The notes beneath the pieces are model-generated. The model was not told the origin of the DNA and made no database searches. It saw only the letters and a program-made list of their open reading frames with translations. Both the position numbers and the translations under genes were made by a program. A stretch of DNA of 7,376 nt from an uncultured Clostridia bacterium (GTDB taxonomy: Bacteria; Bacillota; Clostridia; Christensenellales; Borkfalkiaceae), in NCBI GenBank assembly GCA_947629725.1, contig CANREU010000071.1, positions 1 to 7,376 of the forward strand, read 5' to 3'. Positions 1 to 5,967 of the stretch are shown piece after piece. Each line of letters opens with the position of its first letter. Positions within the stretch are counted from its first letter, which is position 1.

Positions 1-115
1 CGCGTCCGCGAACCGTGTCAGGGTAGGGATACAGCAGCACTAAACGGTGCCGTGCGTGTGCCATAAGGTAGCTTTGTCGGAGTCACCTGTCGCGTTTCCG
101 CTTCGGTAGGCCGCA
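1..115 (+). ncRNA. ffs: Signal recognition particle RNA (SRP RNA), 3' part, cut at window start
   Basis: This is the conserved apical domain and 3' half of the SRP RNA, which binds Ffh and targets nascent membrane and secreted proteins to the translocon. The signature reads GTCAGG (17-22), a 3-bp helix GTA/TAC (23-25 with 30-32), a GNRA tetraloop GGGA (26-29), and AGCAGC (33-38). This matches the canonical GUCAGG-UCC-GGAA-GGA-AGCAGC in spacing. Flanking bases 12-16 (ACCGT) pair exactly with 44-48 (ACGGT). The following CGTGTGCCATAAGGTAGC (about 55-72) resembles the corresponding 3' strand of Bacillus subtilis scRNA, so this is probably the long Gram-positive form with an Alu domain. The 5' half lies outside the window. 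The 3' end near 115 is an estimate; the A-rich stretch and the hairpin at 152-179 follow. Confidence 0.88.
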
Positions 116-145
116 ACAAAAAAAGCCCTCACAGTTTTTTTGAAT

Positions 146-191
146 AAAACGGCGCCCCGCGGCTCTTGCCGCGGGGCGCATTTCTTTTTTT
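146..191. terminator. Bidirectional rho-independent terminator between SRP RNA and M18 gene
   Basis: A perfect 12-bp GC stem (152-163 with 168-179) closes a TCTT loop. Reading rightward it is followed by ATTTCTTTTTTTCT, a good U-tract for the SRP RNA. Reading leftward it is followed by CGTTTTATTC, a shorter U-tract for the aminopeptidase gene, whose stop codon is only 17 bases away. Its place between convergent genes fits a shared terminator. Confidence 0.85.
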
Positions 192-195
192 CTAT

Positions 196-1599
196 TTACT
201 TCATGAAGGCAAGGAATGCCTTGTAGTTGCTGTAGACGTCCGCCTTCGAGACGACCTCCCACGGCGCGTGCATGGAGATGACGGGCACCCCCAGATCCAC
301 CGTGTCGATATTGAGGTTGGCGAGGAATTTCGCTACCGTGCCGCCGCCGCCCGCGTCCACCTTGCCGAGCTCGGCGGTCTGCCACACGACCCCCTCCTCC
401 GCGAACATTTTGCGCACCTCCCCCACGAATTCGGCGGAAGCGTCCGAAGAGCCGCTCTTGCCGCGGGAGCCCGTAAACTTGCACATCGCCGTGCCGCAGG
501 AGAGAAGGGCGGAGTTGCTCTTTTCGTAGACGCCCGCAAAGTTGGGGTCGTATGCCGCCGTCACGTCCGAAGAGAGGCACTTGGAGGCAAAGCGCACCTT
601 GCGGAAGTTCGCGCCGAGCGCGAGGGCGATCTCCTCCATGAGGTCCTCATACACCTTGCACTGCATGCCCGTGGTGCCCTCGCTGCCGATCTCCTCCTTG
701 TCGACGAGCATCGCGAGCACGGTGTGCTCGCTCCCGTTGTCGGCGACCGCCGTGAGCGCGGGATAGGCGCACACCCTGTCGTCGTGCCCGTAGGCGCCGA
801 TGAGGGCGCGGTCGAGCCCCACGTCGCGCGCGGGGAAGGCGGGTACGGCGGAGATCTCGGCGGAGAGGAAGTCCTCCTCCGTCACGCCGTATTTCTTGTG
901 GAGAAGGGAGAGGACGGAGAGCTTGATCTTTTCGGAGACGTCCCCGTCGTCATAGGGCAGCCCGCCGACGAGCACGTTGAGCTGTTCGCCCTCGATGATC
1001 CGCGCCGCCTTGCCCGCCATCTGCTCGTTTCCGAGGTGGGGCAAAAGGTCGGTGATGTAGAAGACGGGGTCCGTCGGCTCCTCGCCGATGCGGATGTCCA
1101 CCTTCTTCCCGTCCTTCAAAACGACCGCCCCGTGCAGGGCGAGGGGGATCGCCGTCCATTGATACTTCTTGATGCCGCCGTAGTAATGGGTCTTGAAAAA
1201 CGCCATGCCTCCGTCCTCATAGAGGGGGACCTGCTTGAGGTCGATACGGGGCGCGTCGATATGGGAGGCGATGACGCGGAAACCGTCCTCTTCGGGGTTT
1301 TTCGTACCCACGCGGAAGACGACGACCGACTTGCCGCGATTTACAAAGTATTTTTTATCCCCTGCCTGCAATTTATCGCCGAAGCGGTACTCGGTGAAGC
1401 CGCGCTCCTTTGCATAGTTTACGGCGCACTCGCACGCCTCGCGCTCCGTTTTGGCGGCGTCGAGAAACTTCATGTAGCCCTTCGCATAGTCGAAGATCGC
1501 CTTCCTCTCGGCGGCGTCTGCGACCTCGTAGTAGTTTTGCTTCTTGTAGGCCAGCTCTTTAAGGAGCTTTTGGCCGCTGCTCTGTTTTTTGTCTGACAT
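196..1599 (-). CDS. apeB: M18 family aminopeptidase (aspartyl aminopeptidase type)
   Basis: A cytoplasmic metallo-aminopeptidase that removes N-terminal residues, in this family typically acidic ones, from peptides. The protein has 467 residues, normal for the family, with no signal peptide. Expected dinuclear metal-site residues are visible: His113 in SHIDAPR, Asp273 in GHDDR, the catalytic pair Glu302-Glu303 in VDKEEIGSEG, Asp345 in SSDVTAAYDP, and His444 in ISMHAPWE. The glycine-rich DAGGGGT (415-421) is also typical. The start at 1599 is chosen because GGAGG lies 5 bases upstream (1605-1609) and a promoter ends just before it; a longer open frame to 1821 runs through the promoter and repeats and is not real. 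The ATG at 1611 overlaps the ribosome binding site and is unlikely. The gene appears monocistronic and convergent with the SRP RNA. The symbol apeB follows common usage for this family; substrate preference is not shown by the sequence. Confidence 0.95.
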   Translation of the reverse strand: MSDKKQSSGQKLLKELAYKKQNYYEVADAAERKAIFDYAKGYMKFLDAAKTEREACECAVNYAKERGFTEYRFGDKLQAGDKKYFVNRGKSVVVFRVGTKNPEEDGFRVIASHIDAPRIDLKQVPLYEDGGMAFFKTHYYGGIKKYQWTAIPLALHGAVVLKDGKKVDIRIGEEPTDPVFYITDLLPHLGNEQMAGKAARIIEGEQLNVLVGGLPYDDGDVSEKIKLSVLSLLHKKYGVTEEDFLSAEISAVPAFPARDVGLDRALIGAYGHDDRVCAYPALTAVADNGSEHTVLAMLVDKEEIGSEGTTGMQCKVYEDLMEEIALALGANFRKVRFASKCLSSDVTAAYDPNFAGVYEKSNSALLSCGTAMCKFTGSRGKSGSSDASAEFVGEVRKMFAEEGVVWQTAELGKVDAGGGGTVAKFLANLNIDTVDLGVPVISMHAPWEVVSKADVYSNYKAFLAFMK

Positions 1600-1627
1600 A
1601 ACATCCTCCATGATTTGCATTCGCCCT

Positions 1628-1656
1628 ATTATAGCACGGCGCCGCAGAAAATGCAA
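1628..1656 (-). promoter_or_regulatory. Sigma-A promoter of the M18 aminopeptidase gene
   Basis: On the minus strand, TTGCAT (1656-1651) is followed after exactly 17 bases by a perfect TATAAT (1633-1628). Transcription should start near 1621, giving a leader of about 22 bases carrying the GGAGG site at 1609-1605. The spacer contains the 8-bp palindrome CGGCGCCG (1637-1644), whose role is unknown. This placement rules out start codons upstream of about 1621. Confidence 0.85.
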
Positions 1657-1803
1657 GGGGTTTTCACCGCCCTTCTCCTTTCTTGACGGCCCGCCTTTTG
1701 AGCCGCTCTTCTGCGTCATTCCGAACCGCCCTACTACGTCATTCCGAACGGACGTGAGGAATCTCGCTCTTTCCTTCCACCCCCTACCCTGCCCTCCCCC
1801 CTC

Positions 1804-1908
1804 AAAGGAGGGCGAGGGCACGCTCGGGATATGCGGCGCGCCGCCATTTTCTTGGCGCCCCCTTGAGGGGGAGCTCCGCCGTGCCCTTTACGGCGGTGAG
1901 GGGGTGTT
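1804..1908. repeat. Direct repeat unit, copy 1
   Basis: A unit of about 105 bases running from AAAGGAGGGCGAGGGCACG to the end of TGAGGGGGTGTTT. It recurs at 1953-2056, offset 149 bases at the left end and 148 at the right. The copies are nearly identical except for a short stretch around 1839-1853 (19 bases here, 18 in copy 2). It includes the hairpin CCGCCGT/ACGGCGG (1876-1882 with 1890-1896). Confidence 0.85.
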
Positions 1909-1952
1909 TGCGGAATATCGAGGGCAACCCCCACCCCTACCCCTCGTCCCCC

Positions 1953-2056
1953 AAAGGAGGGCGAGGGCACGCTCGGGATATGCGGCGCGCGCCCTCTTCT
2001 CGGCGCCCCCTTGAGGGGGAGCTCCGCCGTGCCCTTTACGGCGGTGAGGGGGTGTT
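1953..2056. repeat. Direct repeat unit, copy 2
   Basis: The second copy of the unit at 1804-1908. The hairpin-bearing right part (2002-2055) is identical to copy 1. Between the copies lies a C-rich block (1927-1952) resembling the one that precedes copy 1, so the whole C-rich plus hairpin module appears duplicated in tandem. Confidence 0.85.
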
Positions 2057-2335
2057 CTCCATTCCCAACAACACCCCTTCCGTCTCGCCGCAAAGCGGCG
2101 AGCCACCCACCCCTCAAGGGGTGGGCAAGGGGGTGGGGCGAGGGCAGGTTTCTCCTCATTCCGAGCCCTCACAGAGGGCGAGTGAATCTTGCAAGATACA
2201 CTCGCTACGCTCGGTATGAGGAAAAGGTGTTCTGCCACCCCCCTCCCCTACCCCTCCCCCTGACGCAGGGGGAGGGCGAGAAATAGAGGCAGCGCAGAGG
2301 GCCGCACGGTTAGTGTAGGGCAAAAAAGCGCGCGA

Positions 2336-2377
2336 AAAAGAGAACCCGCGGGAATTTCTCCCCGCGGGCTCTCTTTT
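2336..2377 (-). terminator. Rho-independent terminator of the lipoprotein gene
   Basis: A 17-bp stem with one mismatch pairs 2336-2352 with 2361-2377 around an 8-base loop; its core is CCCGCGGG on both arms. In the minus direction it runs into TTCTCTTTTT, giving a U-tract at the stem foot. It lies 26 bases beyond the lipoprotein stop codon. The stem is symmetric enough in A/T content to act in the plus direction as well. Confidence 0.9.
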
Positions 2378-2403
2378 AGTGGAGTTGTATGAGCGTATTT
2401 TGA

Positions 2404-4395
2404 TTACACCGTAAACTCAATCGTCACGCTGCCCGCCGTATAGGTGTACTTGTTGCCTTCCACAACGTAGCTCTCATCGCCGAGCACGGGGAGGATGATA
2501 AGCTCGGGAATGCCGTAACTATTACAACACTCCGACTTCCCCGTCGTCGCACGGCCCGTCGCGCTCTCGGTGGGTTTTTTGTCGACCGTCCATACGGCGG
2601 TATCACCGTGTTCATGCACTTCCATGTAGTAATCGAGTTCGTATCCCCAACCGTCGGGATCTTGGAAGGTGAGGACATCGCCCGCCTTGAGATAGGCATA
2701 AATGGTGAAGCTGTGTCTATACGGCATCTGCACGTTGCTCCTTCCCGGCTGCAAATAGCCGTCCTCAATGGGTAACCTGCTTCCGCCTTTCGGGACACCG
2801 GCAAGTTTTTCGCCGTTGATCGTGACGATCGCGCGTCTGTTCCCCATCAAAGAACTCGTGATGTCGCCGCCCTTCGGAATGAGAGCATACCAACCGGGCT
2901 CCACCTCGCTCCCGATCTCCAAAGATATGGTCTGCATATCTGCGGGAATCTTGAGCCATACGTGATTAGTGGGCGACAATTTCTTCTCTTCCTCGGTGAG
3001 GACGTGCTGTGCGATCGTGACGGTGAAGGTTCCCTTCGAGCTCGCCGAGAAGTAGAGCTTGTGCGTCCCCCTCGTAATATCGCTGATGACCGAATATCTC
3101 CCGTCCGCGGAGTCGAAAATCTTGGTCCCGCCCGTATGCGCACCTTCCTTGTTTACGGTACCGTCTGCCCAAACCGTGACAAGCCCGAGCGCGGTGATCT
3201 CTTCCTCTTTGAAGGTAAAATCGAACCGCAACCCCGTATCCGCCACGCTGAGGGTGTAGACGTCGATTGCCGAATCGTTATCGGTGATTTCGATGGTGTT
3301 TTCGCCGATCTGCAAGGCGGGGGTGACAAAGGCGACGCTCTTTTCAAAGGAGACGCTCTCCCCGTCCTCCTCGTAAGTATAGGTGTCGACGCCGCTCTCC
3401 TGCCGCGTTGCGGGCTTGGTGTGGTCGACCCTGTACTGCTGCTCGATGTTCTCCGCCGTGAGGGCGGGAAGGACGAGCTCGACGGTGTGCCCCGGGATGC
3501 TCGCCTCGCACTTCGTGCAGGTCTTTTTCGCGCTGCCCGGCTTGCTTGCGGTGGGAACTTCGACTTCCCATTCGGTGTAGACGTGCGACAACTTCGGGAG
3601 CACCCACGCATTTTCTTCGCACTCCTCCTTGTCTTCGTCGAAGTACTTCGGGCAGTTCTCGCAGGAGTAGTACTTCTTGTTGCCCGCCGCAGCGCAGGTC
3701 GCCTCGGTCGCCGCGTGCTCCTCAAAGACGTGGTGCTTTGCGATGACCCAAGCATCTTGCGCGCACTCGGCTTGGTTCTCGTCAAAGACCTTCGTGCAGT
3801 TCTTACAGGTGTAGTACTTCGTGTTGCCGTCCGTCGTGCAGGTCTCGGCAATTGCCGCGTGCTCCTCATAGACGTGGTGCTTTGCGATGACCCAAGCATT
3901 TTGCGCGCATTCGGCTTTCTCCGCGTCAAAGACTTTCGTGCAGTTGTCGCAGGTGTAATACAGCTTGTTGCCGTCCGTCTCACAGGTCTCGGCGACCGCC
4001 GCATGCTCGTGATAGGCGTGACCCTTCGCCGCCGTCGCACCCTTGAAGGAGACGGTGTTGCCGTTTACCGTGACGGAGTAGGTCGCCTCGCCCCCGTACT
4101 CGCAGGTCGCCGTGTCGCCCGACTTGGTGTAACTCTCATCGGTGAGAACGGGAAGGACGACGGAAATTTCGTGCCCCTCCGTTCCCGCTTCGCAGCCCGA
4201 ACAGACTTTCTTCGCACTGCCCGCCGCGGACAGCGTGGGCGCGGTGATCTCCCACTCGCCGTATGCGTGTTCGTGGTCTTCGGGCGCGGGGTTTGGCTTT
4301 TTCTCGGTCTCCCCGCATGCCGCGAGACCGACCGCCCCCGCGAGCAAGCTCGCAGCGGCGAACGCGGCAAGGAAAATTTTTCCTCGTTTCGTCAT
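2404..4395 (-). CDS. Secreted lipoprotein with Cys-rich 48-residue tandem repeats
   Basis: A 663-residue protein of unknown function, predicted to be lipid-anchored outside the cell membrane. Residues 1-26 are a signal peptide (basic MTKRGK, then a hydrophobic stretch) ending in the lipobox LAAC with Cys27. An acidic linker follows, then a module HAYGEW...CSGC...LPVL (43-84), and three tandem 48-residue repeats beginning at His126, His174 and His222. Each carries Cys, Tyr-Tyr, a CxxC pair (149/152, 197/200, 245/248), Phe-Asp and a final Cys, so a small metal- or disulfide-stabilised fold is possible. A second HVYTEW...CTKC...LPAL module sits at 271-312. The 340-600 region looks beta-rich and unassigned, and the end (631-663) resembles 77-110. 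The start at 4395 has GAGG 7 bases upstream (4406-4403). Similar His/Cys modules occur in clostridial surface proteins. Ligand and partner are unknown. Confidence 0.9.
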   Translation of the reverse strand: MTKRGKIFLAAFAAASLLAGAVGLAACGETEKKPNPAPEDHEHAYGEWEITAPTLSAAGSAKKVCSGCEAGTEGHEISVVLPVLTDESYTKSGDTATCEYGGEATYSVTVNGNTVSFKGATAAKGHAYHEHAAVAETCETDGNKLYYTCDNCTKVFDAEKAECAQNAWVIAKHHVYEEHAAIAETCTTDGNTKYYTCKNCTKVFDENQAECAQDAWVIAKHHVFEEHAATEATCAAAGNKKYYSCENCPKYFDEDKEECEENAWVLPKLSHVYTEWEVEVPTASKPGSAKKTCTKCEASIPGHTVELVLPALTAENIEQQYRVDHTKPATRQESGVDTYTYEEDGESVSFEKSVAFVTPALQIGENTIEITDNDSAIDVYTLSVADTGLRFDFTFKEEEITALGLVTVWADGTVNKEGAHTGGTKIFDSADGRYSVISDITRGTHKLYFSASSKGTFTVTIAQHVLTEEEKKLSPTNHVWLKIPADMQTISLEIGSEVEPGWYALIPKGGDITSSLMGNRRAIVTINGEKLAGVPKGGSRLPIEDGYLQPGRSNVQMPYRHSFTIYAYLKAGDVLTFQDPDGWGYELDYYMEVHEHGDTAVWTVDKKPTESATGRATTGKSECCNSYGIPELIILPVLGDESYVVEGNKYTYTAGSVTIEFTV
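3589..4020 (-). repeat. Three tandem 144-bp repeats inside the lipoprotein gene
   Basis: Three consecutive 144-bp units encode residues 126-269. The first two are very close at DNA level, sharing for example the stretch GTGGTGCTTTGCGATGACCC near 3728 and near 3872; the third (leftmost) unit has diverged more. In-frame tandem repeats of this kind can gain or lose units by recombination without shifting the frame. Confidence 0.85.
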
Positions 4396-4508
4396 AAACT
4401 TACCTCACTTTTTCTCGATTCCATTCACTTCCGAGACCCTTCAATACCGCGTTTTACACAGTTATGCGGCGTTCATGCATAGAGCGTCTCATAAATGAAT
4501 GTAATTCT

Positions 4509-4534
4509 ATTATACCCCCCCCAGCATTTGTCAA
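4509..4534 (-). promoter_or_regulatory. Promoter of the lipoprotein gene with an 8-G spacer tract
   Basis: On the minus strand a perfect TTGACA (4534-4529) and a perfect TATAAT (4514-4509) are separated by only 14 bases, AATGCT plus eight G. Normal spacing is 16-18, so as read the promoter should be weak despite its consensus boxes. Adding three G would make it ideal. Transcription would begin near 4502, leaving a leader of about 106 bases. The -35 box lies inside the palindrome CATTTG-T-CAAATG (4525-4537), and an inverted repeat AATGAATA/TATTCATT (4534-4541, 4551-4558) abuts it, so a bound regulator is also possible. Confidence 0.7.
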
Positions 4535-4559
4535 ATGAATAAACGCCGTATATTCATTA

Positions 4560-4683
4560 GAATTTCTTATGGATAGTATAAGAGTTGCTTATATTTTCGA
4601 TTTTCGCGCGCGTACATTATCAACAAAGCCTTTTTTGCGCCCTTTTCGCCCTTTTCGTCCTCTGCACTTTTTACATTGCGCAC
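4560..4683. other. Gene-free stretch upstream of the lipoprotein promoter
   Basis: AT-rich DNA (4560-4625) followed by a pyrimidine-rich run with the repeated phrase GCGCCCTTTTCGCCCTTTTCG (about 4636-4656). I see no gene, no convincing promoter and no RNA here. Confidence 0.6.
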
Positions 4684-5190
4684 CCTTCTCGCGCGCCTTT
4701 TTCTCGGCTCCACCTTTTGGGGGAGCTGTCACGCTTGCGTGACTGAGGGGGTGTTGTGTGACAATCGGGGACACCCCCCACCCTACCCGCCCCCTCAAGT
4801 ATAAGGGAGGCGGCAAGAAGACGGAAACCCCCACTCAAACGAGGGAGGAGGTGAAAGGCCGTAAGTCGGGGCGCGCAGAAAGAAACCCCCCTGCCCTCGG
4901 CGGGGGGATCAAGGGGGGGTGGACGAGGGGACAAGCGCGAAACGAAGAAGAGAGGCGCATGCCTCTCTTCTTCGTCATTCCGACGCCGCGCTTTGCGCGG
5001 CGGAGTGAATCTCGCTCTTTCGGATACCGTGAGATCCGCTCGCCTGTCCTGCCGCCCGCAGTTGCGGGCGGCAGGACAGGCTCGGGATGACGTGGCGGGA
5101 TGCGCATGCGCCCTTCTGCGTCATCCCGCCCGACGCGGAGCGGCGCACGAGCGCGTAGCGCGAAGTAACAGACGTGAGGAATCTCATCGT
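4684..5190. repeat. Intergenic repeat cluster 2 (palindromic elements, no gene)
   Basis: This holds a third copy of the CTCGGC...GGGGGAGCT-hairpin-TGAGGGGGTGTT frame (4703-4754) whose hairpin is GTCACGC-TT-GCGTGAC (4728-4743). A C-rich block ending CCCCTCAAGTATAAGGG (4771-4818) follows, nearly identical to one at 7323-7369. Then come a 14-bp perfect hairpin with GCAT loop (4943-4956 with 4961-4974); a 125-base element framed by CGTCATTCCGA (4974) and TCGGGATGACG (ending 5092); and a related element from CGTCATCCCG to GTGAGGAATCTC (5118-5186). The open frames here are repeat translations rather than genes. Confidence 0.8.
5042..5081. repeat. Perfect 19-bp inverted repeat with 2-base loop
   Basis: Bases 5042-5060 pair perfectly with 5063-5081 around GT, a very stable GC-rich hairpin or cruciform. 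It sits inside the CGTCATTCCGA...TCGGGATGACG element and has no T-tract on either side, so it is not a typical terminator. Confidence 0.9.
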
Positions 5191-5208
5191 AGGGGCAAAA
5201 ACGCAAAC

Positions 5209-5239
5209 AAAAAACGGGGGCAGAAATGCGCCCCCGTTT
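5209..5239 (-). terminator. Rho-independent terminator of the FtsK-like/AlkZ-related operon
   Basis: A 10-bp perfect stem AAACGGGGGC/GCCCCCGTTT (5212-5221 with 5230-5239) closes an 8-base loop. In the minus direction it runs into GTTTTTTGTTTG, giving a U-tract. It lies 45 bases past the stop codon of the AlkZ-related gene. Confidence 0.9.
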
Positions 5240-5284
5240 GGTCTTTTTCAAAGGTCGCACCATCAAGTTTTCCGACCCCATGTG

Positions 5285-5965
5285 CTATTTTTCGGATAAA
5301 AACCGCCCGATCTGCGAGAGCGAAGCGTGAGGCAAAAGTTTCGTGAGACAGGCCTCCATGCGGGCATAAGAAGCCTGCGGTTCACGTGCGTATGCGCGCG
5401 CCGAAAAGTCCGCAAAAAACCGCTCGGGCGTGGTGTAGCGGGCGAGCCCCCAGCCGTACTCCTTGCCGTGGCGGTCACGCTCGTACTCAAAATCCTCCGT
5501 CGTCACGTAGCCCTGCATCTGCAAGTGGGTGAGCGAGCCGTCGAAATTCTTCTTGCGCTCCTCGGTGAAGCAGACCCGCCGCTTCAGCTCCTTTGAAAGG
5601 AGGCTCGGCTCCCTCCAAAGTTCCTCCATGATGGGGACGTCTCGCCCGCGCGCGATCCCCTCGTCCATGCGGGCATCGAAATCGTAGCCGTCGCGGCGGA
5701 AATTGGCGAAATCGGGGAACCACTCCTCCGAAATGTACACCGCCTTGCCGCGGTAGAACTTGCCGTAAGCGCAGTGCGCGAGACGGATGACGGGTCCCTT
5801 CCACTCCCACGGGCCCCACACTTCCCCGCCCCACCAGAGCTCGGGCGGCGTGTGCTCCTCGACGGAAAATCCCGCGATCTCCCCGCGAAAAAAGGGCAGA
5901 AACCCGATCTCGCGCACGAGGGCGGCGAGGTCCTCCGCGCTCCGCAATTCGCCGAAAACGCCCAT
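5285..5965 (-). CDS. AlkZ-related winged-helix protein
   Basis: A 226-residue cytoplasmic protein resembling clostridial proteins annotated as AlkZ-related. AlkZ itself is a DNA glycosylase that unhooks interstrand crosslinks, but activity of this shorter relative is unproven. The N-terminal part has the pattern IGFLPFF (20-26), FSVEEHTPPELWW (33-45), WEW (53-55) and AYGKF (66-70), then a run FANFRRDGYDFDAR (86-99). Residues 111-160 look like a winged helix (SKELKRR, FDGSLTHLQMQGYV). A Gln-Met-Gln lies at 149-151; AlkZ uses a QxQ catalytic motif, but that is near its N-terminus, so this match may be chance. The start at 5965 (ATG) has AAGG 8 bases upstream; the in-frame GTG at 5974 overlaps that site and the previous gene's end and is less likely. 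It starts 2 bases after the FtsK-like gene stops, implying coupled translation. Confidence 0.75.
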   Translation of the reverse strand: MGVFGELRSAEDLAALVREIGFLPFFRGEIAGFSVEEHTPPELWWGGEVWGPWEWKGPVIRLAHCAYGKFYRGKAVYISEEWFPDFANFRRDGYDFDARMDEGIARGRDVPIMEELWREPSLLSKELKRRVCFTEERKKNFDGSLTHLQMQGYVTTEDFEYERDRHGKEYGWGLARYTTPERFFADFSARAYAREPQASYARMEACLTKLLPHASLSQIGRFLSEK

Positions 5966-5967
5966 TT

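Larger units (their letters stand above)
1657..2333. repeat. Intergenic repeat cluster 1 (palindromic elements, no gene)
   Basis: This stretch holds no credible gene; its open frames are low-complexity Pro/Arg/Gly translations of repeats. From left to right it contains two abutting CGTCATTCCGAAC copies ending in GTGAGGAATCTC (1713-1765); C-rich and G-rich complementary blocks (about 1780-1815 and 1927-1965); two copies of a unit with the frame CCCCCTTGAGGGGGAGCT...TGAGGGGGTGTT (1854-1907, 2002-2055); a hairpin CCCACCCCT/AGGGGTGGG (2106-2114 with 2117-2125); a cruciform-like element with TCATTCCGAG and CTCGGTATGA ends (2156-2219); and another C/G-rich hairpin block (2237-2280). The same families recur at 4684-5190 and 7104-7376. 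Confidence 0.8.

Noticed and set aside
118..141. A7/T7 pairing around GCCCTCACAG as the SRP RNA terminator
   Set aside because: A stem of A-U pairs only would be weak; the 12-bp GC hairpin at 152-179 is a far better terminator.
149..151. Treating Gln149-Met-Gln151 of the AlkZ-related protein (residue numbers) as proof of glycosylase activity
   Set aside because: The AlkZ catalytic QxQ lies near that protein's N-terminus, whereas this one is in the winged-helix part; the match alone does not establish activity.
166..1596. A 476-codon open frame on the plus strand opposite the M18 gene
   Set aside because: It mirrors the codon pattern of the well-supported aminopeptidase gene, has no ribosome site or family motifs, and begins within the terminator hairpin.
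1600..1821. N-terminal extension of the M18 protein to an ATG at 1821
   Set aside because: The extension crosses the promoter at 1628-1656 and intergenic repeats, and has no ribosome site; the start at 1599 has GGAGG at proper distance.
1734..2286. Several overlapping open frames of 90-141 codons in repeat cluster 1
   Set aside because: They are Pro/Arg/Gly-rich translations of palindromic repeats, open on both strands, without start signals.
2962..4482. A 506-codon open frame on the plus strand opposite the lipoprotein gene
   Set aside because: It is the antisense shadow of the Cys-rich repeats in GC-rich DNA; its apparent repeats are explained entirely by those of the lipoprotein.
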